Below are positions 26,140-35,457 of a DNA stretch of 64,000 nucleotides, piece by piece. Source of the stretch: an uncultured Burkholderiales bacterium (lineage in GTDB: Bacteria; Pseudomonadota; Gammaproteobacteria; Burkholderiales; Burkholderiaceae_C); NCBI GenBank assembly GCA_903933115.1, contig CAIZIT010000093.1, positions 1-64,000 of the forward strand, given 5' to 3'. The number at the start of each line of letters is the position of its first letter. Position 1 is the first letter of the stretch. The notes beneath the pieces were generated by a model that saw only the letters and a list, made by a program, of their open reading frames with translations, was not told the origin of the DNA and ran no database searches. A program made the position numbers and the translations under genes.

Positions 26140-27036
26140 ATGATTCAACTCAACACCGGTTATGTTTATGCCGTGCTCGGGGCCATTGCCTTCAGTGGCA
26201 AAGGCATTTTGATCAAGCTCAGCTATTTGTACAAGGTCGACGCGATGACCTTGATCATGTACCGAATGCTTTTTGCCCTGCCGTTCTTTTTGGGCATGGC
26301 CTTTTATGCGGAGAGGCGAGCGAGGAAAAAAGGCCTCTTCTTGACGCGACGAGATGCTTTGGGGGTCATGGCCTTGGGCTTCATAGGCTACTATTTTTCA
26401 AGCTACTTGGACTTCTTGGGTCTGCAGTATGTCTCAGTGAGCCTTGAGCGGCTCATCCTTTACTTGAATCCCACCATGGTCTTGTTGCTGGGCTGGATTT
26501 TGTACAAGCGGCAAGTGACCATGAGGCGAATTTTGGCCATGACCGTCAGTTATTCTGGCGTGTTGTTGGTCTTTGGTTTTGAGATGAGCTCAGCGGGCCC
26601 CGATGTGTTGAAGGGTTCGGTTTTGGTCTTTTTAAGCGCCTTGACCTACGCGTGTTATTTGGTTTTCAGTGAGCACATGCTCAAAAAGATGGATTCCTTG
26701 CGATTGGTCGGCTGGGCCAGTACCGTGGCGTGTTTGTGCTGCATTGCTCAGTTTTTAATTTTGCGGCCCATTGAGATGATGCAAGTGGACCCTGCAGTGT
26801 TGAGTTATTCGGTGATGAACGCACTTCTTTGCACCGTGGCACCCATCTTGTTTGTGATGCGCGCGATTGAGCGTTTGGGGCCTTCCCTTGCCTCACAAAT
26901 CGGTATGATTGGTCCCATGTCGACCATGTTGATGGGTTACTGGTTTTTGAATGAGCCCCTTCATGCAATGATAGGATTGGGCACCCTCTTGGTGATGGGG
27001 GGTGTATTTATGGTTTCAAAGTTAGGAGTTAAATGA
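26140..27036 (+). CDS. DMT-superfamily exporter, EamA type
   Basis: The 298-residue protein has ten hydrophobic helices in two EamA repeats, with the segments YRMLFALPFFLGM and SLERLILYLNPTMVLLLGWILY. Substrate unknown. It overlaps the next gene by 4 bases (ATGA), so it is coupled with an unusual SDR protein. A C9A8 tract and an inverted repeat lie in its leader. It differs from the exporter at 14335, so the pair is not a recent duplication. Confidence 0.85.
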   Translation: MIQLNTGYVYAVLGAIAFSGKGILIKLSYLYKVDAMTLIMYRMLFALPFFLGMAFYAERRARKKGLFLTRRDALGVMALGFIGYYFSSYLDFLGLQYVSVSLERLILYLNPTMVLLLGWILYKRQVTMRRILAMTVSYSGVLLVFGFEMSSAGPDVLKGSVLVFLSALTYACYLVFSEHMLKKMDSLRLVGWASTVACLCCIAQFLILRPIEMMQVDPAVLSYSVMNALLCTVAPILFVMRAIERLGPSLASQIGMIGPMSTMLMGYWFLNEPLHAMIGLGTLLVMGGVFMVSKLGVK

Positions 27037-27836
27037 TGGATTTAGGTCTCAAAGGCAAGTGGGCGTTGGTGGGTGGCGCGTCTAAGGGTTTGGGTTACGG
27101 TTGCGCCAAAGCGTTGGTCTTGGAGGGCGTGAATGTGTGCATCGTGGCCAGAAACGCAGGTCCTTTGCAAGAGGCCATGGCCTCACTCAAGGCTTTGAAC
27201 CCAGGGGTGAGCGTGCTGGGTGTTGCTGCAGACATCACCACCGAAGAGGGGCGAGAGGCGGTGTGGAGCGTCTCCTCAGGACCGGGCAAGGATTACGATA
27301 TTGTGGTGACCAATGCAGGGGGGCCACCTCCAGGGGACTTCAGAAATTGGAGCCGAGAGGATTGGGTCAAGGCCTTGGATGCCAATATGTTGACGCCCAT
27401 TGAATTGATCAAAGCCACGGTTGACAAAATGGCTGAACGAGGATTTGGTCGCATCATCAACATCACCTCAGGCTCGGTCAAAGCACCTATCGACAATTTG
27501 GGCCTCTCCAATGGAGCGAGAAGCGGTTTGACGGGCTTTGTGGCGGGTCTGGCCAGAACGGAGAAGATGGCGGGCAACAACGTCACCATCAACAATTTGT
27601 TGCCCGGTGCGTTCGATACCGATCGCATCCGAGAAACCATGAAAGGCATGGTCCAAAAAACAGGCAAATCGATGGAAGAGGTGGCTCAAATGCGTGTCAA
27701 AACCATACCGAGTGGTCGATTTGGCAATACAGATGAGTTTGGCTCCACGTGCGCCTTTTTATGCAGCCAACATGCCAGTTACATCACGGGTCAAAACATC
27801 TTGATCGATGGCGGTGCTTACAAGGGAACGCATTGA
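27033..27836 (+). CDS. Divergent SDR-family protein lacking the Tyr-x3-Lys motif
   Basis: The 267-residue Rossmann protein has a glycine motif variant GGASKGLG (residues 14-21), NAGG at 94-97 and S146 in NITSGSVK. At the catalytic Tyr/Lys positions it has S159 and R163 (LSNGAR). It resembles the subgroup described as BKR-like SDR-like, which lacks perfect cofactor and catalytic motifs. Activity is therefore uncertain. AGGAG precedes ATG 27033, and the gene is coupled to the exporter upstream. Confidence 0.85.
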   Translation: MMDLGLKGKWALVGGASKGLGYGCAKALVLEGVNVCIVARNAGPLQEAMASLKALNPGVSVLGVAADITTEEGREAVWSVSSGPGKDYDIVVTNAGGPPPGDFRNWSREDWVKALDANMLTPIELIKATVDKMAERGFGRIINITSGSVKAPIDNLGLSNGARSGLTGFVAGLARTEKMAGNNVTINNLLPGAFDTDRIRETMKGMVQKTGKSMEEVAQMRVKTIPSGRFGNTDEFGSTCAFLCSQHASYITGQNILIDGGAYKGTH

Positions 27837-27977
27837 GGCCAAAGATGTGCATCAAAGGTGAGCATCCAAGAGAGGTGGGAGCAACGCAATGGTGGTGTGC
27901 CCTTGCCTTCAAACCTTGCTCACCTTGAGGTTGGATTAAGATTTCTCATTCAAATTTAGTACACAGGAGTGAAACTC

Positions 27978-28970
27978 ATGAGCAGAACCGTCAAAGCCAT
28001 TCGCATCCACCAGCACGGTGGACCTGAGCAGTTGAGGCTCGATGATGTGCCGATTGGAGAGCCAGGCCCAGGTGAGATTCGCATCAAGCACAAAGCGATT
28101 GGGCTCAACTACATTGATGTTTATCAGCGTGTGGGTTTGTATCCGATGCAAATGCCCCTCAGCATGGGCATGGAGGCCTCCGGCATCGTGCAAGCCGTGG
28201 GTGAGGGTGTCATGCACTTGAAGGTGGGTGACCGTGCGGCCTATGCCAGCCAACCACCCGGCAGCTACTGCGAGGAGCGCGTCATGCCCGCCAAGTGCGT
28301 TTGTAAACTGCCCGATGAGATTGATTTTGAGACGGGAGCTGCCATGATGCTCAAAGGCTTGACGGCGCAGTATTTGCTCAACCGAACCTTGCCTCAAGGG
28401 GGCTTGAACAAGGGCGACTTTATTTTGTTTCATGCCGCAGCAGGTGGGGTGGGTCTCATCGTGTGCCAATGGGCCAAGGCTTTGGGCTTACAGATGATCG
28501 GTACAGCAGGTACCGAGCAAAAATGTCAGTTGGCCAAGGAGCTCGGAGCGTCTTACATGATCAACTACGCCAAAGAGGACTTTGCCGCTCGCGTCAAAGA
28601 GATCACTCAGGGCAAAGGTGTCAAAGTGGTTTACGACTCGGTCGGCAAAGACACCTGGGAGAAATCCTTGGACTGTTTGGCGCCCTTTGGATTGATGGCC
28701 AGTTTTGGCAACTCTTCGGGGCCAGTGCCCGATTTTTCACCAGGCATTTTGGCCGGCAAGGGCTCGCTTTATGTCACGCGTCAAACCTTGTTCACCCACA
28801 TCAGTTCTCGTGAGAGCACGCAGGCCATGGCCGATGATTTGTTTGACAAAGTGATCTCCGGCGCTGTGCACATCAGAATAGATCAGCGCTATCCCTTGGC
28901 TGAAATTCAAGCCGCCCACAAAGACTTGGAAGCCAGAAAGACCACGGGTTGTACCATCTTGACGCTTTGA
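27978..28970 (+). CDS. Zinc-independent quinone oxidoreductase-like MDR protein
   Basis: The 330-residue medium-chain reductase resembles NADPH:quinone oxidoreductase (QOR). It has GLNYIDVYQRVG, GMEASGIVQAVG, the NADPH loop AAAGGVGLIVCQWAK and VVYDSVGKDTW. The zinc-ligand cysteine region is absent, as in QOR. I start at ATG 27978, eight bases after AGGAG. The in-frame GTG at 27969 overlaps that site. A small inverted repeat at 28988-29018 lies in the convergent gap that follows. Confidence 0.9.
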   Translation: MSRTVKAIRIHQHGGPEQLRLDDVPIGEPGPGEIRIKHKAIGLNYIDVYQRVGLYPMQMPLSMGMEASGIVQAVGEGVMHLKVGDRAAYASQPPGSYCEERVMPAKCVCKLPDEIDFETGAAMMLKGLTAQYLLNRTLPQGGLNKGDFILFHAAAGGVGLIVCQWAKALGLQMIGTAGTEQKCQLAKELGASYMINYAKEDFAARVKEITQGKGVKVVYDSVGKDTWEKSLDCLAPFGLMASFGNSSGPVPDFSPGILAGKGSLYVTRQTLFTHISSRESTQAMADDLFDKVISGAVHIRIDQRYPLAEIQAAHKDLEARKTTGCTILTL

Positions 28971-28987
28971 GTCTCCAAAGCCTTTGA

Positions 28988-29018
28988 GTGCTGCTGATCT
29001 CTAAAACGGTTGCAGCAC
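28988..29018. repeat. Inverted repeat in the convergent gap
   Basis: GTGCTGC and GCAGCAC form a 7-bp stem around a 17-base loop between the quinone reductase and lspA. No T run follows, so any terminator role is doubtful. Confidence 0.3.
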
Positions 29019-29063
29019 CTTGGGCGGCTTACAGCACACCTGGCGATCAACAGCCCTTTCTAG

Positions 29064-29090
29064 AGCAATGAGGAGCAATGAGGATCAATC
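29064..29090. repeat. 10-bp tandem repeat, 2.7 copies
   Basis: AGCAATGAGG occurs twice exactly and a third time partly (ATCAATC), in the gap before the lspA stop. Confidence 0.8.
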
Positions 29091-29139
29091 GAGCAGAGCA
29101 AAGCAATGCATATCGATTTTGATCTTTAGAGATGGGCGC

Positions 29140-29676
29140 TTAAGGTGTCTCTTTGCTCGCCTTGGACAGCTCGCGACTTCTGAGCACCTCATAAACCACC
29201 AAAAGTGTGGCTCCCAAGGTGATCGCAGCATCGGCCAAGTTAAAGGCTGCAAAATGCCAGTTTTGCCAGTAAAAGTCTAGGAAGTCGACCACATACCCAT
29301 GGAGCAAGCGGTCAAGCACGTTGCCCAATGCACCCCCAGAGATCAGCGCCAAAGCCCAGCAAAAAAGGGGCTGATCTTTGTTCAAGTAAATCAATCGGTA
29401 CATCAAAAAACTGGCGCCAACCCCAAGCGTTGTGAAGAACCACCTTTGCCAACCCGCGTCTGAGGCCAGAAATGAAAAAGCCACTCCTGTGTTGTGCACG
29501 CGCACCAAGTTGAAAAACGGCAGGACCGGCTCGCTTTCGGCGTAGACGAAATGCGCCAAGATGGAGAACTTGCTCCATTGATCCAAAAGGATGACCAGCG
29601 AGCTCAGTCCCATGCATTTCCATGCATGGGGTGCGAGGAGGCTTTTGAGGTCGAAGCGCTCTGGAAAGGCGTTCAT
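29140..29676 (-). CDS. lspA: Lipoprotein signal peptidase
   Basis: The 178-residue aspartic protease has four membrane helices and the two catalytic blocks [20 protein letters not shown] and [11 protein letters not shown], each with a conserved aspartate. It cleaves prolipoprotein signal peptides after lipidation. It overlaps ileS by 4 bases, the common ileS-lspA pairing. Confidence 0.97.
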   Translation of the reverse strand: MNAFPERFDLKSLLAPHAWKCMGLSSLVILLDQWSKFSILAHFVYAESEPVLPFFNLVRVHNTGVAFSFLASDAGWQRWFFTTLGVGASFLMYRLIYLNKDQPLFCWALALISGGALGNVLDRLLHGYVVDFLDFYWQNWHFAAFNLADAAITLGATLLVVYEVLRSRELSKASKETP

Positions 29677-32549
29677 GCGAACTGTCTGCTTTCTCCACTG
29701 CCAAACAAATTGCTAAAGCACCTGGAGCACAGTCCGGGGTGTTCTGCATGGTTGCCGACATCGCTTTGATAGTGCCAGCAGCGCTCGCACTTTAATTTTT
29801 GGCTCGCTTTGGGTGAGACCTTCAGCTCGCTGCCCTCATGCAACTGAACGCTCGAGGTGATCATGACGAATTTGAGGTCCTCGCCCAAGGCGCTCAGCAG
29901 TTGGAAGTCGTCCTTGTTCAAACTCAAGTCCACCTCGGCTTGCAAGGAGGCTCCGACCTCACCGTTGGCTCTGAGGGTTTCAATTTCTTTGTTCACCGCA
30001 TCTCTGATCTCACGAATTCGACCCCATTTGGCCAAGAGCGAGTCGCTGGCATCCATGGGAGAAAACGTTTGAATGAAGATGCTGTCTTGATGACCCAAGA
30101 GCCCCCAAGCTTCCTCTGCGGTGAAGCTCAAAAAAGGCGCCATCAATCGCAGCAAGGCTTGCGTGATGTGCCAAAGTGCGGTTTGAGCACTGCGTCTTGC
30201 GTGTGAATTTTGAGCGGTCGTGTAAAGCCTGTCTTTGAGGATGTCCAAGTAAAAGGCGCCCAACTCCTCAGAGCAGTACACCTGTAATTTGCTCACCACG
30301 GGGTGGAACTCGTATTCGCCAAAGAGACCGCCTTCAAAGACACCTTTGGTTTCATTGAAGGTGCCAGTGATCTCTCGCTGCAGTTGGGACAAACGCTCCA
30401 GGGCGTAGCGATCTATTTCCAGCAATTGGTCCTTCGGTACGCTTTGTGTTGGGGCGTCAAAGTCACTGATGTTGGCCATCAAAAATCTGAGGGTGTTTCG
30501 GATGCGACGGTAGGCGTCCACCACTCGGGCCAAAATTTTGTCATCGATGTTCAGGTCACCCGAGTAGTCGGTGGAGGCGACCCAAAGGCGAACAATTTCA
30601 GCGCCCAATTTGTCCGTCACCTCCTGGGGGATCACCACATTGCCAAGGGATTTGCTCATTTTGCGACCCTGTCCATCGGTGGCAAAACCATGGGTCAACA
30701 AGCCCTTGTAAGGTGCTCGGCCATAGAGCGCACAGCCAAGGAGCAAGGAGCTGTGGAACCAACCCCGGTGCTGATCGTGACCTTCCAGGTACAAGTCCGC
30801 CTCAGGACCCGAGTCGTGATAAGGGGCGCGGTCGTAGGCTTTGGCATGGGAGCCTCTGAGCACATGCTCGAAGGTGGAACCCGAGTCGAACCACACTTCC
30901 AAAATATCGGTGCTCTTGGTGTAGTGTTCACCTTCTGTCGCACCCAAGATATCGGTGTTGCTCAAACGACTCCAGGCCTCAATGCCACCGGCCTCAATCA
31001 CATCGGCAGCTTGATCCAAAATATCGAGCGTTCGAGGATGCAACTCATTGGTTTCTTTATGTATCAAAAAGGGCAATGGCACCCCCCAACTGCGCTGCCT
31101 GGAGATGCACCAATCGGGGCGATTGGCAATCATGTCCCTCAGGCGTGTTTTGCCATTGGCGGGGTAAAAGGTGGTCTGCTCAATCGCTTGGAGGGCCAAA
31201 GCGCGAAGGGTGAGGGGGGATTTGTTTTTGGTGAAAATGCCCTCGCCCTCATCCATTCGGATGAACCATTGGGCCGCTGCACGGTAGATCACCGGTGTTT
31301 TGTGGCGCCAGCAATGGGGATAGCTGTGGGTGATGCCGTGGGTGGACATCAAGCGCCCCGCGTTCTTCAGTGTTTCAAGAATGCCAGGTATGGCTTTCCA
31401 AATGTGCTGGCCGCCAAAAAGAGGAAAATCGGATGCGTACACGCCGTTGGCTTGCACAGGGTTCAAGATGTCGTCATAGCTCATGCCATGGGCCTTGCAG
31501 CTGTTGAAGTCGTCCACGCCATAGGCCGGTGCCGAGTGCACAATGCCCGTGCCTTCGCTGGCCGTGGCATAGTCGGCCAAATAAACGGGTGAGCGTCTCT
31601 TGAAGCCTTCATGCACATGGGCCAAGGGGTGATCAAACTCAATGCCTGCCAAGGCCTCACCTTGCGTTCTCGCAAGCACTTGACCCTTCAAGGCCCAGCG
31701 CTCAAGGGATTTGTCCACCAAATCACTGGCCACCATCATCAGGCCTTTTTCGGTCTCGATCAAAGCGTATTCAAGCTCTGCATTCAAATTCAAGGCTTGG
31801 TTGGCTGGGATGGTCCAAGCCGTCGTGGTCCAAATCACTGCGAAGGCGGGTTGACTCAGCTCAGCAAGACCAAAGGCTTTGGCAAGCCGCTCGGGTTGAG
31901 CGCACAGGAAAGCCACATCCAAGGTGTCGCTTTTTTTGTCGGCGTACTCGATTTCGAATTCGGCGAGTGAGGAGGCGCAGTCAAAGCACCAATAAACGGG
32001 CTTGAGCCCTCGGTAAACAAAACCATTTTCGATCACCCGCTTGAAGGCCCTCAGCTGTCCCGCTTCGTTGGCGGGATCCATGGTTCTGTAGGGGCGCTTC
32101 CAGTCGCCAAGGACACCCAGGCGTTGAAAGTCCTCGCGCTGTTGATCGATTTGCTCATTGGCGTAGGCGCGGCTCTTGCTCTGCATGTCATCTCGACTGA
32201 GTTGACGCCCGTGAAGTTTTTCGATCGCATTCTCAATGGGTAAACCGTGGCAATCCCAGCCAGGAATGTACTGTGCATCAAAGCCCGCGAGTTGCTTGGA
32301 TTTGACGATCATGTCTTTGAGCACCTTGTTCAAGGCGTGTCCAATGTGCAGTTTGCCATTGGCATAGGGGGGGCCGTCGTGTAAAACGAACAAGGGCGCA
32401 CCGTGTCTGGCCACGCGCAGCTTTTGGTAAGTGCCCTCAGTGGCCCAATTTTTGACCCAAGCGGGCTCACGCTTTGGCAAGTCCCCTCTCATGGGAAAAG
32501 GGGTGTCGGGCAAATTGAGCGTTTTTCTGTAATCGGTGGTTGGAGTCAT
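29673..32549 (-). CDS. ileS: Isoleucyl-tRNA synthetase
   Basis: The 958-residue class I synthetase has the HIGH motif LHIGHALNK near residue 68, the KMSKS loop in [12 protein letters not shown] (about 633), an editing domain between them and a C-terminal zinc site ([15 protein letters not shown]). It charges tRNA-Ile and edits valine. Length matches the bacterial type with the zinc tail. It is coupled to lspA, and ribF lies 90 bases upstream. Confidence 0.98.
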   Translation of the reverse strand: MTPTTDYRKTLNLPDTPFPMRGDLPKREPAWVKNWATEGTYQKLRVARHGAPLFVLHDGPPYANGKLHIGHALNKVLKDMIVKSKQLAGFDAQYIPGWDCHGLPIENAIEKLHGRQLSRDDMQSKSRAYANEQIDQQREDFQRLGVLGDWKRPYRTMDPANEAGQLRAFKRVIENGFVYRGLKPVYWCFDCASSLAEFEIEYADKKSDTLDVAFLCAQPERLAKAFGLAELSQPAFAVIWTTTAWTIPANQALNLNAELEYALIETEKGLMMVASDLVDKSLERWALKGQVLARTQGEALAGIEFDHPLAHVHEGFKRRSPVYLADYATASEGTGIVHSAPAYGVDDFNSCKAHGMSYDDILNPVQANGVYASDFPLFGGQHIWKAIPGILETLKNAGRLMSTHGITHSYPHCWRHKTPVIYRAAAQWFIRMDEGEGIFTKNKSPLTLRALALQAIEQTTFYPANGKTRLRDMIANRPDWCISRQRSWGVPLPFLIHKETNELHPRTLDILDQAADVIEAGGIEAWSRLSNTDILGATEGEHYTKSTDILEVWFDSGSTFEHVLRGSHAKAYDRAPYHDSGPEADLYLEGHDQHRGWFHSSLLLGCALYGRAPYKGLLTHGFATDGQGRKMSKSLGNVVIPQEVTDKLGAEIVRLWVASTDYSGDLNIDDKILARVVDAYRRIRNTLRFLMANISDFDAPTQSVPKDQLLEIDRYALERLSQLQREITGTFNETKGVFEGGLFGEYEFHPVVSKLQVYCSEELGAFYLDILKDRLYTTAQNSHARRSAQTALWHITQALLRLMAPFLSFTAEEAWGLLGHQDSIFIQTFSPMDASDSLLAKWGRIREIRDAVNKEIETLRANGEVGASLQAEVDLSLNKDDFQLLSALGEDLKFVMITSSVQLHEGSELKVSPKASQKLKCERCWHYQSDVGNHAEHPGLCSRCFSNLFGSGESRQFA

Positions 32550-32639
32550 GAAAGAGGAATCAAAAGAAGGATAGAGGTCGAAAAGTCAATCGCCCTTGTG
32601 CACGCTGAGCGCCATCAAGGAGGGGTGCCATCAAACGGG

Positions 32640-33671
32640 TTAAAGGTTCGCGTGGCTTTGAAACCACTCGCGTGCACGATCGCAATCGGCTTGAATGCCC
32701 TTTTGCAAAGCATCCAAGCTGTCGTATTTCAATTCGTCGTGCAATTTATGGAGCAGTTCAATTTTGATGATTTTACCGTAGCCACCATCCAATGAGAGCC
32801 CCGAAGGCCAATCCAAGCAATGGGTTTCTAGCAAGATTTGGCCCCCATTGACATCATGGGGGTCCAAGGTGGGGCGAACGCCAAAGTTGGCCACGCCGTG
32901 CAGGGCTTTGGGGGAGAGGCCGTGGACCAAAACCACAAAAATACCGCCTGTGGCCGAACTTTGGGCCTTAAAGCGTATGTTCAGGGTTCGGGCGTTCAAA
33001 CTTCTGCCCAGTTGACGTCCATACACCACGTGTCCAGAAATCGCGTAGGGCCTGCCCAGCAGTTGAGCGACTTCATCCATTTCACCTTTGCTCAGTGCTT
33101 GGCGCACGGCCGAGCTCGAGACCCTCAAGGGCTCTTGGGCGGGCGAGCTCGGGGATTGGGGGGCGTGGGCACGCCGGGGCAAAGAGATCTCGTAGCTGTT
33201 CATCTTGCCCACATCCAGACCCCACTGTTCACCCATTTGGGTGAGCATGTGGTGGTCTCCTGTTCTTTGCTTTCCGAATCTGAAGTCATCCCCTACCAAG
33301 ATGTATTTGGCCCCGAGCCCATGGATCAAGACGTCTTCGACAAAGGATTGAGGAGATTGATTGGCCAAGCGGTCCTCAAACCGAAGCACGACACACTGAT
33401 CCACCCCGCAGCGTCTCAACTCATCGAGTTTGTCCCTCAAATTCGCCACTCTGGGAGGGGCCAAGGAGGGGTTGCCCGAAAATTTTGCAAAAAACTCTCT
33501 GGGGTGAGGCTCAAAGGTCATCACGCAACTGGGTAAGCCTCGGTGCCGAGCTTCAGAGTTCAGCAAAGCCAGCATGGCTTGATGCCCACGGTGAACCCCA
33601 TCAAAATTACCAATGGTCAAAGCACAATGCTTGGCCAAATCGGGGTGTTGAAATCCTCTGAAAATTCTCAT
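32640..33671 (-). CDS. ribF: Bifunctional riboflavin kinase/FAD synthetase
   Basis: The 343-residue protein joins an N-terminal FMN adenylyltransferase (TIGNFDGVHRGHQAML, then ILVGDDFRFGKQRTGD) to a C-terminal riboflavin kinase (RPYAISGHVVYGRQLGR, GVANFGVRPTLD). It makes FMN and FAD. I start at ATG 33671 (MRIFRGFQHPDL). The open frame to 33800 adds 43 residues with no family similarity. The order ribF-ileS-lspA is standard in proteobacteria. Confidence 0.95.
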   Translation of the reverse strand: MRIFRGFQHPDLAKHCALTIGNFDGVHRGHQAMLALLNSEARHRGLPSCVMTFEPHPREFFAKFSGNPSLAPPRVANLRDKLDELRRCGVDQCVVLRFEDRLANQSPQSFVEDVLIHGLGAKYILVGDDFRFGKQRTGDHHMLTQMGEQWGLDVGKMNSYEISLPRRAHAPQSPSSPAQEPLRVSSSAVRQALSKGEMDEVAQLLGRPYAISGHVVYGRQLGRSLNARTLNIRFKAQSSATGGIFVVLVHGLSPKALHGVANFGVRPTLDPHDVNGGQILLETHCLDWPSGLSLDGGYGKIIKIELLHKLHDELKYDSLDALQKGIQADCDRAREWFQSHANL

Positions 33672-33882
33672 GGTGGAGCTGGGTGGGTTCAAAGATATAT
33701 GTTTGTCACGAAAAGAAGGTATATTGTCTATGCAAAGTAGAGTTTGAGCCCACTTTGGGGTGTTTCTTTTGATGAATTTTGCCACTGCCAGGGCCGTCAA
33801 CGGTTCTCTGGGTAGAGCACTTGATCTTCGGGCTTAGGCGCAATGGGTAGTCGTTTGGGTTTTTCTCAAAGGGAGGCGATCA

Positions 33883-34455
33883 TTGAAAGTTTTGAAGTTA
33901 TCCGCACAAGGTCTTCCACAATCATGGATCACGCTCGAGCAAGCGGTGATTCATTACGCGGCCGATGATGTGCGTTGGGAGGCGGGTGCACAAATCGCGG
34001 TCTTTCGAGGCGGGCACAATGCGCGCACGGGGCTTCAATCGATCATCAAGGTCAACAGCATCATTGGCACGAGGGGCGTTCCCAATATCAGTCCCTTTTC
34101 CTTAAAGCCTGGATTGACCAACGCCAAGTTGTTCTCAAGAGACAGAAATCTGTGTGCCTATTGTGGGGGCTTGTTCAGTGGATTGGAGTTGACAAGAGAG
34201 CACATCATCCCCTTTGCCCAGCAAGGGGTGGACACGTGGATGAATGTGGTCACCGCTTGCCGTTCTTGCAACCACAGGAAAAGCAGTCGAACCCCAGAGC
34301 AAGCTCGCATGCCCCTTTTGTACGCGCCTTATGTGCCCTCATTGTGGGAAGATTTCATCTTGCGCAATCGAACCATTTTGGCCGATCAAATGGAGTTTTT
34401 GACGGCGCATTTGCCCAAAAACTCCAGGCTCATTGAGCACCTAGAGGTGCAGTAG
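33883..34455 (+). CDS. HNH endonuclease family protein
   Basis: The 190-residue protein has an N-terminal segment common to stand-alone bacterial HNH proteins and a central ββα-metal motif. CAYC and CRSC hold a structural zinc (C91, C94, C126, C129), with H107 (REHIIP), N121 and H131 (NHRK). It may be a DNA nuclease; the biological role is unknown. The TTG start at 33883 follows a strong GGGAGG site. The last 15 bases overlap the 3' end of convergent purN. Confidence 0.88.
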   Translation: MKVLKLSAQGLPQSWITLEQAVIHYAADDVRWEAGAQIAVFRGGHNARTGLQSIIKVNSIIGTRGVPNISPFSLKPGLTNAKLFSRDRNLCAYCGGLFSGLELTREHIIPFAQQGVDTWMNVVTACRSCNHRKSSRTPEQARMPLLYAPYVPSLWEDFILRNRTILADQMEFLTAHLPKNSRLIEHLEVQ

Positions 34456-35052
34456 TCCACTGGCGCTCATCAACCAATTCTCAATCACCCTGGGGTAGAG
34501 CAAGTGCTCTTGGGTGAGCACCCGAGAGGCCAAGTCGCTGGCTTGGTCGCCAGGCAATATGGGCACCACAGCTTGGTCAATGATGCGCCCCGCATCGAGC
34601 TCTTGACTGACCCAGTGAACGCTCGCACCGGCAAATTTCACGCCCGCATCAAGTGCTCTTTGGTGGGTGTGTAAGCCCGTAAATGCCGGTAGCAAAGAGG
34701 GGTGAATGTTCATCATCTTGCCCTCATAGTGGCCCACAAAGTGAGGGCTCAAGATGCGCATAAAACCGGCCAACACGAGCAAGTCGGGTTGGTGGGGTTC
34801 TAGGGCTTTGATCAACTCGCGCTCAAAGGACAATCTCGGTTCGGGTGCGTGTTGGTGCAGTTTGTGGTCCACAACCAGGGTCTTGAGGCCTTGCTGCTTA
34901 GCCCACTGAATGCCTGAAGCATGGGGGTCGTTCGACACGATCAAAGCGATTTGTGCGAGGTGCTTTTCTCGCCACTGGCCACGTCGAGCTCGCTCGACAA
35001 TGCTCTTCATGTTGGAGCCTCCTCCAGAGATCAAGATGACGATGTTTTTCAT
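34441..35052 (-). CDS. purN: Phosphoribosylglycinamide formyltransferase
   Basis: The 203-residue enzyme uses formyl-tetrahydrofolate to formylate GAR in purine synthesis. It shows ISGGGSNMKSI, VLAGFMRIL, the catalytic block NIHPSLLPAFTG and HWVSQELDAGRIIDQ. Length fits the family. The 3' end overlaps the HNH gene on the other strand by 15 bases. Confidence 0.96.
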   Translation of the reverse strand: MKNIVILISGGGSNMKSIVERARRGQWREKHLAQIALIVSNDPHASGIQWAKQQGLKTLVVDHKLHQHAPEPRLSFERELIKALEPHQPDLLVLAGFMRILSPHFVGHYEGKMMNIHPSLLPAFTGLHTHQRALDAGVKFAGASVHWVSQELDAGRIIDQAVVPILPGDQASDLASRVLTQEHLLYPRVIENWLMSASGLLHL

Positions 35053-35180
35053 GGGATGGAAGTTGAGAACGTTGAAAGTTTAAAGCTGGCCAAGCTGCTC
35101 ACTTGACCCCGTGAGGGGGGTGAGGCAAGGCGTGGGCTTCACGTTGTTGTTTTTCTGAAAGAAATCAAAGGCTCGAAAGT

Positions 35181-35210
35181 GGACTCAAGGGGACTCAAGG
35201 GGACTCAAGG
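35181..35210. repeat. 10-bp tandem repeat, three perfect copies
   Basis: GGACTCAAGG is repeated three times without change. The DUF1653 stop codon (35195-35197) lies inside the array, so copy-number change would alter the 3' end or untranslated region. Confidence 0.95.
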
Positions 35211-35437
35211 GCCTTGAACCTGGGGATGGATTGTCCGTTGACTTCAACGTTTTCCAAGAACATCTTTGCTGGCCGAACCCAATTGAGACCGGCTTGGTAC
35301 AAGGCTTCGTAAATCACCATGGTCTCCAGCGTTTCGCTGTGAAGGGCCATGGCAATGACTTTGTAGAGTCCGCCCTTGTAGTGTTGATAGGTGCCGGGGG
35401 CGATAAAAATGCTGGGTTTTGGAATTGTGTCGCTCAT
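35195..35437 (-). CDS. DUF1653 family protein
   Basis: The 80-residue protein matches the short DUF1653 family: PGTYQHYKGGLYKVI, then TMVIYEALYQ and WVRPAKMFLENV. Its function is unknown. It is divergent from the rsmB-like gene, with only 20 bases between the two start codons. The final residues ESP and the stop come from a 10-bp tandem repeat. Confidence 0.88.
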   Translation of the reverse strand: MSDTIPKPSIFIAPGTYQHYKGGLYKVIAMALHSETLETMVIYEALYQAGLNWVRPAKMFLENVEVNGQSIPRFKALESP

Positions 35438-35457
35438 GAGTGAGAGAATACACCCTT

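Noticed and set aside
30303-31592. 429-codon open frame on plus
   Set aside because: It lies wholly antisense to ileS, which has strong motif support; there is no recognisable domain.
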